Shown piece by piece: positions 1 through 9,038 of a DNA stretch of 34,023 nucleotides. The DNA is from an uncultured Chlorobiaceae bacterium (GTDB taxonomy: Bacteria; Bacteroidota; Chlorobiia; Chlorobiales; Chlorobiaceae). The notes below the pieces were generated by a model that was not told the DNA's origin, made no database searches, and saw only the letters and a list, made by a program, of their open reading frames with translations. Each line of letters begins with the position of its first letter. Position 1 is the first letter of the stretch. The DNA lies in assembly GCA_903869365.1 (NCBI GenBank), contig CAIPYV010000012.1:1-34023 (forward strand), in the 5' to 3' direction. The position numbers and the translations under genes are program-made.

Positions 1-1785
1 GATATCCCCGTTCATCTCCTTGATGATTCCATAGCTTATCGAAAGACCAAGTCCAGTGCCTTTTCCCGACTCTTTGGTGGTATAGAAAGGATGCATGATG
101 TATTCAATATTTTTTTCACTGATCCCTATCCCGGTATCCTCTACGCTTACGGTAACGGAACCGTTGTCATGAAATGATCGTATGATGATTTTCATTTCAA
201 AAGGCGACTGACTGATCTGTTTACGCTCTTCAATGGCATCGATGGAGTTCCTGATCAGGTTGAGAATAACCTGCTCAAACTTGTAAATATTGCCGGTAAC
301 GGTAAACCGCTCTTCCTCATGCTTGAATTCAAGAATGATTGAGCGATGTTTACACTGCTCCGAAACCATAAGGAGTGCATTATTGATGCTTTTATTGATA
401 TTGACAACCGAGGAGATGTAGTTGTTGTCGGTGCTTGAAAACGAGCGGATGTTGTCGATAATGGTCTGAACCCTGATGATGTTCTCAAATATTTTGTCAG
501 ACGTTGTTTTTATCTCTTGTTTGCAGCTCCAGTCATTTTTTGAGGCATTCATCAGCATTTTATCAACGACAAGCCCGATGTTATTGATTGGCTGATAGAT
601 CTCATGCGCAATGCCCGAAGCCATTTCACCAAGGCTGATAAGGCGTTTGGCATGGAAAAGCTCGTTTTCGATGATTTTCCGCTGTGAAATATCTCTGATG
701 ATCATCATGTAGGACGATGGCGCACCGTTATAGTCCTGAATCAATGCTGCGCTTATCTCGGCAGAATACACGGAATTGTTTTTCTTTTTCAGCAGGATCT
801 CTCTGTTCTGGATCAACCCTTCACGGAGAGTTACATCGAATATCTCATCGATAATTTTATAGTTCTCTGAATAGACAATCCTTGAAAACGGCTGTCCGAT
901 GACTTCAGTCTTTTTGTTCGCTCCGAATATCTCGAGACCGATATCCGAAACGCTGCTGATAATGCCCTCAAGATCAGTCGTTATGATACTGTCAGGCGAG
1001 GCGGCTATAAGGGTCTGGTATTGCTTGTCCAGTTCAATTCTGGCCTGCTCGGCCAACGTATGTTTATTATCAATGGCAACAAATACGGCAAGTGATTTTA
1101 TGGAGTCATCCTCACTATACACAGGATATGCTGAAATCTGGTAGATACTCTCTTTTCCTTTATTCTTTCCAGCCTCTTTTTCCAGAAACCTGTCTTTAAA
1201 ATGAATTGTGCCTCCGGTACTGAAAACGACATCAAATTTCGCTTTTCGGTCATCCTGAAGTTCAGGGCGAAAAAGTTTATGAAAATCCCGACCTTTCAGT
1301 GCATAGGATTCTCTTGCATAGTGATCCCCAAAAGCTTTATTTGCTGCAAGTATTTTTCCATCTCTGCCTATTACGCATAACGGCTGCTTGCAGAAATACA
1401 ACAGAGTGGAAAGGTTGCTGGTTTTAATAAGATGGTCGCTGATGACAAAATTTTTTGTTATTTCTATAGTGGCCCCCATGTACCGCTTCACCTGGCCATC
1501 ATCATTTCTTACAGGAAATCCCTGCGTCATCAGCTTACGATTTGCGCCCTTGGAATCGGCAATACGGCATTCAAAGGCAAAGGGTTCTTTTTTGGCAAGA
1601 GCCATCTGAATTATCTGCTCAATCCTTATCCTGTCGCCCGGCATAACTGATTGCAACCATAGATCATAGGTCGGTTTTCCTGAATACCAGTCGACTCCGA
1701 AAAACTTCCTTATTTCATCGGTCCATATCATCTCCCCGTTTTCCAAATCCCACTCCCAGATACCTTTAGGAATAGCTTTCAACAT
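1..1785 (-). CDS. PAS-domain sensor histidine kinase (partial, C-terminus beyond window)
   Basis: Reading the minus strand from the ATG at 1785 gives about 595 open codons that continue off the left edge. I translated it by hand. Three PAS-like segments (roughly residues 1-125, 130-250 and 265-385) precede a HisKA domain whose H-box reads GIAHEIYQPINN, with the phospho-acceptor His at about residue 394. The ATP-binding domain follows, with an N-box (NLIRNSIDAIEE), a G1 box (VEDTGIGIS) and F/G2 boxes (FYTTKESGKGTGLGLS). No transmembrane segment is visible, so this is probably a cytoplasmic sensor. A GGAGAG sequence lies just upstream of the ATG. The final glycine-rich part or a fused receiver domain could lie outside the window. 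The signal is unknown, and no response regulator gene is adjacent on the visible side. Confidence 0.9.
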   Translation of the reverse strand, partial: MLKAIPKGIWEWDLENGEMIWTDEIRKFFGVDWYSGKPTYDLWLQSVMPGDRIRIEQIIQMALAKKEPFAFECRIADSKGANRKLMTQGFPVRNDDGQVKRYMGATIEITKNFVISDHLIKTSNLSTLLYFCKQPLCVIGRDGKILAANKAFGDHYARESYALKGRDFHKLFRPELQDDRKAKFDVVFSTGGTIHFKDRFLEKEAGKNKGKESIYQISAYPVYSEDDSIKSLAVFVAIDNKHTLAEQARIELDKQYQTLIAASPDSIITTDLEGIISSVSDIGLEIFGANKKTEVIGQPFSRIVYSENYKIIDEIFDVTLREGLIQNREILLKKKNNSVYSAEISAALIQDYNGAPSSYMMIIRDISQRKIIENELFHAKRLISLGEMASGIAHEIYQPINNIGLVVDKMLMNASKNDWSCKQEIKTTSDKIFENIIRVQTIIDNIRSFSSTDNNYISSVVNINKSINNALLMVSEQCKHRSIILEFKHEEERFTVTGNIYKFEQVILNLIRNSIDAIEERKQISQSPFEMKIIIRSFHDNGSVTVSVEDTGIGISEKNIEYIMHPFYTTKESGKGTGLGLSISYGIIKEMNGDI

Positions 1786-2020
1786 TATCTCTCCGGTTAC
1801 AAACAACTACAAATCCGAATACAGCTCATTCAACAAAAAAAATGATATCAGTAATTTTAAAAAGCATTAGCAGCAAATTACATTCCATAAAAACTATTGA
1901 ACACAGAGGTTTTTGTACTAACTATCTCATTAAAAATATGATACCTGTTAAATATTTTGAATTGCCTGTTGTTACAAGCATCTTTACGATCTCTTTTTTG
2001 TTTTTAAAACCGACATAAAC

Positions 2021-2053
2021 GCACACCTGTTCGGTTTAAGAACAGGTGTGTGC
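2021..2053 (-). terminator. Hairpin downstream of the carotene desaturase gene
   Basis: An 11-bp perfect inverted repeat (2022-2032 with 2040-2050, stem CACACCTGTTC) with a 7-nt loop lies 26 bp past the stop codon of the minus-strand desaturase gene. A T-rich stretch follows on the minus strand but is interrupted, so this is a plausible rather than ideal intrinsic terminator. Confidence 0.5.
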
Positions 2054-2078
2054 GGAAAGACAGTGCTGCGTGCTAAGT

Positions 2079-3458
2079 TTATTTCGTGGCCTGCTTCACT
2101 ATGCCGTCAACTGCGAGATTTGCACTCATCACAGCTCCTCCCATGGAGTCGTAATAGAGTTGCTGTGAAAATCCACCAGCGAGAAAGAGATTAGGGACAG
2201 GGGTGATCTGTGTTGGCCGGTACTGCTCCATGAAAGGAGTCGGCGCATAGACCGAGTGAGGAATTTTCACCAGTGTTGCTTTCAGAACCTGTGCCCCGTG
2301 TGAGGCTTCGGGATAGCAGTTTCTTACGCTGAGATCAACCTGACGGATAATCTCTTCCTTCGAAAGGCCTATAAGGTTTTTCGCAGGTGCCACACAAAAT
2401 TCGAAACGGGTCTTGCCGTTGAATTGCTTACCCCTGAGGGTACGGTAATCTGGGGTGGTTCGTGCAAGATTTGCATAGACTGGAATTACTCCGTCAGGAG
2501 AGAAGAGTACATTGTCATCTGTGGCAATTTCCCGATCGTACCATATCTGAACGGAAATCACTGGAACAGCATCAAGATTATCAAGTCCGCCGAAAAAACG
2601 GTCATATTTTTTAAGGGCGTCAGGCAGCACTTTTTTTAGGTTATGGATCGGTAACGCGGAAAGGTAGTAGTCAGCTGTCAGGATTTCACCGTTGCGGAGC
2701 TGTATGCCTTTTATTTCACCACCGTCATAGAGGAGTTCGTCAACAGCTGTTCTGTTTTTGAAAATCGCTCCTTTCGATGCCGAGTAGTCCAGAAGCGGCT
2801 GATGAATATACTCCTGGGGTGCGCCTTTCAGAAATCCCATTCGGGAAGATGCGGGAAGCCGGTAAAAGGTCTCGGTAACATCAAGGATAATCTTGGCGGA
2901 TATCTCTTCAGGGGGAATAAACTTGAGAGCCAGAGCCATCGGACGAAACATCTTATCCATGAGGCGCTTACCGAATTTTTTTTGTTCCGCCCATTCAGCA
3001 AAAGTCAGATGGTCCTGTGTCGGCGGATACTTATCCTTTTTCAGTGCCAGTGGAATCAGCGATTTTGAAAAAGCCGCCATTTCGCCTAATGAAAAATAGC
3101 CGTTTTTCACAATGGCCGGCAGCAGATGAAGCGGACTTGGCAGATCCCAGGTGTTGAAGGTAAAGCGCTTTCCGCCATTAAGAGTATAGGTCAGTTGATG
3201 CTCCTTCCACAAAACGGCATGATCGGTCTTGATCTCTTTCATAAGATCATAGAGCACGGTATATGCCCCGAAAAAGCAGTGGGTGCCGGATTCAATCCAG
3301 TCACCCTCCTCATCTTTCCATGAAGAGACCTTCCCGCCGAAAATCTCTCTTTTTTCAAGCACCTTAACTTGAAACCCTTTATCGATCAACCGCTTAGCCG
3401 CAGTCAAACCGGCAAGGCCCCCGCCAAGAATCAAGACTGACTTTTTTTCTGAACTCAT
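2079..3458 (-). CDS. crtP: Plant-type carotene desaturase (CrtP/CrtQ family)
   Basis: This is an FAD-dependent desaturase of the plant/cyanobacterial PDS-ZDS family, which adds double bonds to phytoene or zeta-carotene in carotenoid synthesis. The N-terminal dinucleotide-binding motif is [13 protein letters not shown], followed by [14 protein letters not shown]. The C-terminal FAD motif is [12 protein letters not shown], then [11 protein letters not shown]. Segments such as [11 protein letters not shown] and [12 protein letters not shown] look closer to phytoene desaturase (CrtP) than to zeta-carotene desaturase (CrtQ), but I cannot separate the two without an alignment. I chose the ATG at 3458 (459 aa). 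A longer frame to 3542 would overlap recR and add a non-homologous leader. The gene lies 25 bp after recR on the same strand and may be co-transcribed with it. In green sulfur bacteria this enzyme feeds synthesis of chlorobactene or isorenieratene. Confidence 0.85.
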   Translation of the reverse strand: MSSEKKSVLILGGGLAGLTAAKRLIDKGFQVKVLEKREIFGGKVSSWKDEEGDWIESGTHCFFGAYTVLYDLMKEIKTDHAVLWKEHQLTYTLNGGKRFTFNTWDLPSPLHLLPAIVKNGYFSLGEMAAFSKSLIPLALKKDKYPPTQDHLTFAEWAEQKKFGKRLMDKMFRPMALALKFIPPEEISAKIILDVTETFYRLPASSRMGFLKGAPQEYIHQPLLDYSASKGAIFKNRTAVDELLYDGGEIKGIQLRNGEILTADYYLSALPIHNLKKVLPDALKKYDRFFGGLDNLDAVPVISVQIWYDREIATDDNVLFSPDGVIPVYANLARTTPDYRTLRGKQFNGKTRFEFCVAPAKNLIGLSKEEIIRQVDLSVRNCYPEASHGAQVLKATLVKIPHSVYAPTPFMEQYRPTQITPVPNLFLAGGFSQQLYYDSMGGAVMSANLAVDGIVKQATK

Positions 3459-3483
3459 TTTTGTGGAAATTAAAACGACATTG

Positions 3484-4098
3484 CTAAACAGCGGAACGTC
3501 CTTCCATAGCCCGTGAAAGGGTTGCTTCGTCGATAAACTCAAGCTCTGCTCCTACAGGTATTCCCCTTGCTATTTTTGTTACAAAGATACCGAGAGGCTT
3601 GAGAAGTTTGCTGAGATAGAGAGCTGTGGTTTCGCCTTCAATGGTCGGATTCAGAGCAAGGACAACCTCTTTGACTTCAGAGGGTTCCCTCGCGGAAATT
3701 CTGACAAGCAGTTCGCTTACCTTGATATCATCGGGCCCTATGCCATCAAGCGGCGAAATAACGCCATGAAGAACATGATACAGTCCTTTATAGTAACCGG
3801 TTTTTTCAAAGGCGAGCATATCAACAGGGGATTCCACGACGCAGATTACCGACCGGTCTCGAGCCCTGCTGGTGCACACTGAACAGGGATCAATACCTCG
3901 ATCGGTAACATTCTGGCAGACAGAACAGCGGATTACCTTATCTTTTACGTCAAGCAGGGCTTCAGCTAATTTTGCAGCCTCATCTCTCGGTTCATGCAGG
4001 ATATGCATGGTAAGACGCTGGGCTGTTTTGCGCCCGATACCGGGAAGTTTGGCAAATTCATCAATAAGAGCTTCAATAGAGAGTGACGTATAATGCAT
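3484..4098 (-). CDS. recR: Recombination mediator RecR
   Basis: The 204-aa length is normal for RecR, which works with RecO and RecF to load RecA on gapped DNA. An N-terminal helix-hairpin-helix ([12 protein letters not shown]) is followed by a four-cysteine zinc site (C58, C61, C72, C75). A Toprim domain begins at [15 protein letters not shown], and the family motif [15 protein letters not shown] lies near the C-terminus. The start lies 5 bp after the ybaB stop codon. The ybaB-recR pairing is common in bacteria and supports both calls. Confidence 0.97.
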   Translation of the reverse strand: MHYTSLSIEALIDEFAKLPGIGRKTAQRLTMHILHEPRDEAAKLAEALLDVKDKVIRCSVCQNVTDRGIDPCSVCTSRARDRSVICVVESPVDMLAFEKTGYYKGLYHVLHGVISPLDGIGPDDIKVSELLVRISAREPSEVKEVVLALNPTIEGETTALYLSKLLKPLGIFVTKIARGIPVGAELEFIDEATLSRAMEGRSAV

Positions 4099-4103
4099 GG
4101 ACT

Positions 4104-4439
4104 CTATTGACCGAGGTTCATATTTTTAAGAATATCGGCTGGATTTATCATCCCTCCGGTCACTTTGGCAATCTCTTCCTGTGCAAGACGGGCTGCCTCG
4201 TCAAGCGCGTTGTTCACTGCGGCCAGCACAAGATCTTGAACCATTTCCGGGTCATCCATAATATCAGGATCAATAGCGAGAGTGAGCACTTTCTGCTTGC
4301 CGCTGACACTGACCTTGACCATTCCGCCTCCTGCTTCTCCATAGGCTACTATCTTTTCAAGCTGCTTCTGCACATCCTGCATCTTTTCGCCAGCCTGCTG
4401 GATCTGCTTCATCATATCACCTAAATTGGGCATTGCCAT
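4104..4439 (-). CDS. YbaB/EbfC family nucleoid-associated protein
   Basis: A small (111 aa) protein with the typical N-terminal [18 protein letters not shown] helix and the family pattern [22 protein letters not shown]. Family members form dimers that bind DNA and associate with the nucleoid. A GAGGAGAG Shine-Dalgarno lies about 9 nt upstream of the ATG at 4439, and a second ATG two codons later is possible. It sits directly before recR, as in many genomes. No symbol is assigned because both ybaB and ebfC are used. Confidence 0.93.
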   Translation of the reverse strand: MAMPNLGDMMKQIQQAGEKMQDVQKQLEKIVAYGEAGGGMVKVSVSGKQKVLTLAIDPDIMDDPEMVQDLVLAAVNNALDEAARLAQEEIAKVTGGMINPADILKNMNLGQ

Positions 4440-4513
4440 AACTTCGCTCTCCTCTGCGTTAATAAAATTGTTATTGCGATTTTGTCATCCTTGTCCATGC
4501 AAAGAGCGAGAAA

Positions 4514-5497
4514 TCAATTCTTTCTGCGCAGAGCCAGATAAATTTTTTCAAGAATATCTCCAGTCGTCAGCTTGTATTTTTCAAGAAGATCATCAGCTTT
4601 GCCGGATTCGCCAAACTGATCCTCCACACAGACCATCTCGATAGGCACAGGAATATTACGGGCACAAACATTGGCAACAGCATCACCAAGACCGTTATAA
4701 ATCTGGTGCTCTTCGGCAGTGACAATAGCGCCGGTATCGTTTGCTGCGCAGACAATGGCCAGTGTATCTACAGGTTTGATGGTGTGCATGTTGATCACTC
4801 TGACACCAACGCCTTCCTTTTCGAGAATACGGGCGGCTTCAAGGGCTTTCCATACCATGATACCGCAAGCGATGACGGTGACATCCCTGCCGGGATGCAG
4901 TTCTATTGACTTGCCGATTTCAAATCCGTCCTCATCAAGGGAAAAATCCGGAATGTTCGGTCTTCCAAAGCGCAGATAGACGGGACCCTGATGCTCTATA
5001 ACAGCTTTTGTTGCTCGGACAGTTTCGCTGTAATCACAGGGAACGACTACCGTCATTCTTGGCAAACCGCGCATCAGGCCGATATCTTCAAGAATCTGGT
5101 GGGTCGCGCCATCCTCACCAAGCGTAAGACCGGCATGAGAGGCACATATCTTGACATTGAGATTCGAATAACAGACTGACTGGCGGATCTGGTCATAAAC
5201 CCTGCCGGTTGCAAAGACCGCAAAACTTGCAGCAACAGGTATTTTACCGGTCGTAGCAAGACCGGCTGCCATGGAAATCATGTTGGCCTCAGCTATCCCT
5301 GTCTGTATAAAACGGTCGGGATAAGCATCGCGGAACAAATTCAAATTTAACGATCCTGTCAGATCGGCGCATAACGCTACAACAGAGCTGTTTTCCCGTC
5401 CGATTTCCAGCAAAGCGTCACCAAATCCGGTTCGAGTAGCCTTGTTTCCCCGCGAAACGTATTGCGCCGCCGCGGCCCCGATGATATTTTCTTCCAT
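4514..5497 (-). CDS. Transketolase C-terminal subunit (split type)
   Basis: The 327-aa protein holds the pyrimidine-binding and C-terminal domains of transketolase (residues about 20-190 and 200-320). Characteristic stretches are [38 protein letters not shown] and [13 protein letters not shown]. Split transketolases need an N-terminal, thiamine-diphosphate phosphate-binding subunit from a second gene, usually adjacent. Here the upstream neighbour is the divergent ksgA, so no N-terminal half is seen. Related enzymes (DXS, E1-beta dehydrogenases) share the fold, but the overall pattern fits split transketolase of the pentose phosphate or Calvin-type carbon shuffle. A GGAAG sequence just before the ATG may serve as ribosome site. 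Confidence 0.88.
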   Translation of the reverse strand: MEENIIGAAAAQYVSRGNKATRTGFGDALLEIGRENSSVVALCADLTGSLNLNLFRDAYPDRFIQTGIAEANMISMAAGLATTGKIPVAASFAVFATGRVYDQIRQSVCYSNLNVKICASHAGLTLGEDGATHQILEDIGLMRGLPRMTVVVPCDYSETVRATKAVIEHQGPVYLRFGRPNIPDFSLDEDGFEIGKSIELHPGRDVTVIACGIMVWKALEAARILEKEGVGVRVINMHTIKPVDTLAIVCAANDTGAIVTAEEHQIYNGLGDAVANVCARNIPVPIEMVCVEDQFGESGKADDLLEKYKLTTGDILEKIYLALRRKN

Positions 5498-5572
5498 TAC
5501 TTCCAGAATAACTTAAATTATTAAAGCTGCTTCCGACAGGCTGTGCTCCTGAAATAATCCCATACCTCTCTG

Positions 5573-6358
5573 ATGAGAAAAGTTGAATATAAGGATACTG
5601 AAATAGCGGTGAAAAAAAAATTAGGTCAAAACTTTCTGACCGACCGCAATATCACTAAAAAAATAGCCGCAGCTTCAGGTGCAGGTCCTGATGACAACAT
5701 TCTGGAAATCGGTCCCGGGTTCGGATCTTTGACAAGGGAGATCATTGACATCTGTCCTGTTTTCACCGTCGTTGAAAAGGATCGAAAACTTGCTGCATTC
5801 ATTCAGAACGAATACCCGCGGCTGAACCTTATTGCGGGCGATTTCCTTACCGTTGACCTTAAGCCGCTTGCTCAAGACAAGCCATTACGAGTTCTCGGCA
5901 ATATCCCCTACTCCATTACAACTCCCATCCTGTTCAAACTTCTTGACCACCGGCACTCTCTTGTTTCGGCAACACTGATGATGCAGCACGAAGTTGCCAT
6001 GAGAATTGTTGCGAAACCGAGTACAAAAGAGTATGGAATCCTAGCCGTACAGATGCAGGCATCCTTTCATGTCGACTACCTCTTCAAGGTCGGACGCAAG
6101 GTTTTTAAACCACAGCCGGGAGTAGACAGTGCCGTTATACGCTTGACACCAAAACAAGAGGATAAGATGGATGACCAAAAAGCATTCAGCCGATTTGTCC
6201 GTACAGCCTTTCATCAACGCCGCAAAACCCTGCTGAACAATTTAAAAGAGAGCTATTCTCTTGATTTGGTTGACAGCAACACCCTTACTCTCCGTGCCGA
6301 AGCACTTTCGATCGATGATTTTTTCAAGCTTTTTCAACAACTCAATCCTCTTCCATAA
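5573..6358 (+). CDS. rsmA: 16S rRNA (adenine-N6,N6)-dimethyltransferase RsmA/KsgA
   Basis: The 261-aa protein methylates two adjacent adenines in the 3' terminal hairpin of 16S rRNA, using S-adenosylmethionine. Visible motifs are GQNFL (18-22), the SAM-binding loop EIGPGFGSL (45-53), the acidic VEKD of motif II, and the catalytic motif NIPYS (110-114). The C-terminal RTAFHQRRKTLLNNL is typical. It is divergently oriented from the transketolase gene, with only 75 bp between them that must hold both promoters. No clear ribosome binding site is seen. Confidence 0.97.
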   Translation: MRKVEYKDTEIAVKKKLGQNFLTDRNITKKIAAASGAGPDDNILEIGPGFGSLTREIIDICPVFTVVEKDRKLAAFIQNEYPRLNLIAGDFLTVDLKPLAQDKPLRVLGNIPYSITTPILFKLLDHRHSLVSATLMMQHEVAMRIVAKPSTKEYGILAVQMQASFHVDYLFKVGRKVFKPQPGVDSAVIRLTPKQEDKMDDQKAFSRFVRTAFHQRRKTLLNNLKESYSLDLVDSNTLTLRAEALSIDDFFKLFQQLNPLP

Positions 6359-6677
6359 AAAATACCGTCAAAATAATTGATACCCTCCATCCCTCTTTTC
6401 AGGGTCATGCTCTCTGTTGCGCTGGCATACATGCCCCTCTTCAGGAATTCAACAATGCGGCATTTCAGTTTCACCGGACGTCATAGAACAAGGTTTTGTT
6501 ATTCCTGCAACAAATGTTCATTGTTCAAATGTATATTTTTTGTTAACATTAGGTTTAAAATTAAAAAAGCCATCGCCGTTCATGATCTTCTTATACCTTA
6601 CCGCAAGTTGTCGCACTCTAACTAATCCACCCTCCCTTATTTTTTATTAATTCATTATTTACCAGGGGGTCACTCGT
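6359..6677 (+). other. Intergenic region, 319 bp, upstream of the propionate operon
   Basis: I see no convincing gene here. The frames that stay open have unnatural composition for this genome and no ribosome site. The stretch holds a possible promoter and an imperfect palindrome, and ends in a strong Shine-Dalgarno (AGGGGG, 6663-6668) for the next gene. Confidence 0.6.
6521..6549 (+). promoter_or_regulatory. Candidate sigma-70-like promoter of the propionate operon
   Basis: TTGTTC (6521-6526) and TAACAT (6544-6549) are separated by 17 bp, about 130 bp before the propionyl-CoA synthetase start. The imperfect palindrome AACAAATGTTCATTGTT (6509-6525) overlaps the -35 element and could be an operator. 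The match to consensus is only partial. Confidence 0.3.
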
Positions 6678-8606
6678 ATGCCGCAATCCTTCAATACCGT
6701 TTATCAAAACTCAATTCAGGATCCTGAAGCTTTCTGGGCAGAAGCCGCCGAAAAGCTTCACTGGTACAAGAAATGGAACAAGGTTCTCGATACAAGCAAC
6801 CCCCCTTTTTACCGATGGTTTGCTGGTGGAATGACCAACACGTGCTACAATGCCCTTGACCGCCATGTTGACGAAGGTCGCGGCAATCAGTTAGCAGTGA
6901 TTTACGACAGCCCTGTAACAGGTACCAAGCAGCGCTATACCTACCGTGAGTTTCGTGACATTGTAGCTCTGTTTGCAGGTGCACTGCAGTCCAGGGGAGT
7001 TCGCAAGGGAGACAGGGTTATCATCTATATGCCCATGATCCCTGAAGCTGTTGTAGCCATGCTTGCCTGTGCAAGAATCGGAGCAATCCATTCTGTGGTG
7101 TTCGGGGGTTTTGCTTCTCATGAACTTGCCATACGTATTGATGACTGTAAGCCGAAAGTCATTATTTCTGCATCATGCGGTATTGAACACAGCAAAATTA
7201 TCGATTACAAGCGGCTTCTTGATTTCGCTATCGAACTGGCACACTTCAAGCCTGAAATCTGTATCATCAAACAACGTGACCAGCTCAAGGCTGAGCTCAA
7301 TGAAGAGCGGGACCTTACCTGGAACCAGTCTCTTCTTGGCGCTGAACCTGCACTATGTGTCCCCGTTGAATCTTCCGATCCTCTCTATATTCTCTACACT
7401 TCAGGAACAACCGGCCAGCCTAAAGGTATTGTCCGTGATCACGGCGGTCACATGGTGGCATTGCAATGGTCGATGAAAAACATTTATAATGTCGAGCCTG
7501 GAGAGGTTTTCTGGGCGGCAAGTGATGTCGGCTGGGTTGTCGGCCACTCCTATATTGTCTACGCTCCCCTTCTTCAGGGTTGCACTACGCTTATTTTTGA
7601 AGGTAAACCGGTGGGTACGCCCGATCCGGGAACTTTCTGGAGAATCATCAGCGAATACAACGTATCAGTTCTCTTTACGGCACCAACAGCATTCAGGGCC
7701 ATCAAAAAGGAAGATCCGAACGGCACCTATCTTAAACACTACGAATTCTCAAATTTCCGTACACTCTTTCTTGCCGGAGAACGGGCTGACCCAGATACTG
7801 TGAAGTGGGCTGAAGAGAAACTGAAGGTACCGGTTATCGATCATTGGTGGCAGACAGAGACTGGATGGGCAATTGCTGCGAACTGCCAGGGTATTGAACC
7901 TGGTCCGGTCAAGTATGGTTCAGCATCAAGGGCGGTTCCGGGCTATAATGTCCAGGTCATCAATTCAGATATGCATGAGCTGCCGGCTGGGCAGATGGGA
8001 GATATTGTTGTTAAACTGCCTCTCCCTCCAGGCTGTATGCTTACTCTGTGGAAAGCAGACAATCGGTTTGTTGAAAGCTATATGAAGGAGTTCCCCGGAT
8101 ACTACCAGACCAGTGATGCTGGCTTCATCGACGAGGATGGGTACATTAATATCATGTCGCGAACTGATGATATTATTAATGTTGCCGGCCACAGACTTTC
8201 GACTGGTGGCATTGAAGGTGCCCTTTGCGAACATCCGGATGTTGCTGAAAGCGCAGTTATCGGCGTCCATGATGACTTGAAGGGTCAGGTACCGCTGGGC
8301 TTCCTTGTGCTGAAAAATGATGTTGAAACTCCTCACAACCTTATCATCAAGCATGTTATCGAGTACGTCCGTGAAAATATCGGGCCTGTTGCGTCGTTCA
8401 AGAGCGCTGTTATTGTCAATCGTCTTCCAAAAACCCGGTCAGGAAAGATTCTTCGCGGCACCATGCGAAAAATTGCCAATGGGGAAGAGTATACTATGCC
8501 GGCGACCATAGATGACCCAATGATTCTCGAAGAGATCGCAGTAGTACTGCAAACAATCGGTTATGCACAGGAAAAACCAAAATCAGCCACGGCAGCAAGC
8601 AAATGA
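6678..8606 (+). CDS. prpE: Propionyl-CoA synthetase (propionate-CoA ligase, AMP-forming)
   Basis: A 642-aa acyl-adenylate-forming enzyme of the acetyl/propionyl-CoA synthetase family. The P-loop YTSGTTGQPKG lies near residue 240, DHWWQTETGWAI forms the AMP/acyl site, SRTDDIINVAGHRL is the hinge region, and KTRSGKILRGTMR contains the catalytic lysine near residue 590. WAASDVGWVVGHSYIVYAPLL is typical of the PrpE/ACSS3 branch. The first gene of a six-gene operon for methylmalonyl-CoA metabolism, which supports propionate over acetate as substrate. A strong AGGGGG ribosome site lies 8 nt before the ATG. The stop overlaps the next start (ATGA), which suggests translational coupling. Confidence 0.92.
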   Translation: MPQSFNTVYQNSIQDPEAFWAEAAEKLHWYKKWNKVLDTSNPPFYRWFAGGMTNTCYNALDRHVDEGRGNQLAVIYDSPVTGTKQRYTYREFRDIVALFAGALQSRGVRKGDRVIIYMPMIPEAVVAMLACARIGAIHSVVFGGFASHELAIRIDDCKPKVIISASCGIEHSKIIDYKRLLDFAIELAHFKPEICIIKQRDQLKAELNEERDLTWNQSLLGAEPALCVPVESSDPLYILYTSGTTGQPKGIVRDHGGHMVALQWSMKNIYNVEPGEVFWAASDVGWVVGHSYIVYAPLLQGCTTLIFEGKPVGTPDPGTFWRIISEYNVSVLFTAPTAFRAIKKEDPNGTYLKHYEFSNFRTLFLAGERADPDTVKWAEEKLKVPVIDHWWQTETGWAIAANCQGIEPGPVKYGSASRAVPGYNVQVINSDMHELPAGQMGDIVVKLPLPPGCMLTLWKADNRFVESYMKEFPGYYQTSDAGFIDEDGYINIMSRTDDIINVAGHRLSTGGIEGALCEHPDVAESAVIGVHDDLKGQVPLGFLVLKNDVETPHNLIIKHVIEYVRENIGPVASFKSAVIVNRLPKTRSGKILRGTMRKIANGEEYTMPATIDDPMILEEIAVVLQTIGYAQEKPKSATAASK

Positions 8607-9010
8607 TCAAAAAAATTGACCACATCGCTATTGCCGTTCAGAACCTTGAAACTGCACTCGATACGTTCCGGAACGTTATCGGGTGCGGGCCTGAGGCAAT
8701 CAGGATCGAAGAGGTTGCTTCAGAAAATGTCAGAGTGGCATTTATTACAATTGGTGAATCAAAAATCGAACTTCTTGAGCCCTTGAGTGATGAAAGCCCG
8801 ATTGCAAAATTTCTTGCAAAAAACGGGGATGGAATGCATCATATAGCGCTTGAAACGGACGATATCGACAAAGAAACAGAACGCCTTGCGACTTTCAACA
8901 TTAAACCACTCGGCTTGCCAAAAGAGGGGGCAGGCGGAAAAAAAATCATGTTTCTTCATCCAAAAGAGACAAACAGGGTACTTATTGAGTTTGCTCAGAA
9001 AAAGCATTAA
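8603..9010 (+). CDS. mce: Methylmalonyl-CoA epimerase
   Basis: A 135-aa vicinal-oxygen-chelate fold enzyme that interconverts the (S)- and (R)-methylmalonyl-CoA made by carboxylation and used by the mutase. The two repeated half-modules are visible: KIDHIAIAVQNLE at the start and GMHHIALETDDID in the middle. Metal-ligand candidates are the His of IDHIA, the His of GMHHIA and the Glu of VLIEFAQ at the end. Length is normal. It overlaps the preceding gene by 4 bp and precedes the carboxyltransferase gene by 28 bp. Its placement between ligase, carboxylase and mutase genes makes the assignment secure. Confidence 0.95.
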   Translation: MIKKIDHIAIAVQNLETALDTFRNVIGCGPEAIRIEEVASENVRVAFITIGESKIELLEPLSDESPIAKFLAKNGDGMHHIALETDDIDKETERLATFNIKPLGLPKEGAGGKKIMFLHPKETNRVLIEFAQKKH

Positions 9011-9038
9011 CCAAACGAGACAAAGCAGCTTGTAACCA

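Noticed and set aside
522-540. Possible break in the histidine kinase because only short frames appear open here
   Set aside because: Hand translation of the minus strand from 1785 to 1 shows no stop; the gene is simply cut by the window edge.
1786-2078. Small RNA or riboswitch in the AT-rich region between the kinase and the desaturase
   Set aside because: Apart from the hairpin at 2021-2053 I see no conserved structure; the remainder looks like ordinary promoter sequence.
6377-6650. Two overlapping plus-strand frames of 77-82 codons between rsmA and prpE
   Set aside because: Cysteine- and hydrophobic-rich random-looking products, no ribosome site, and they overlap the probable promoter region.
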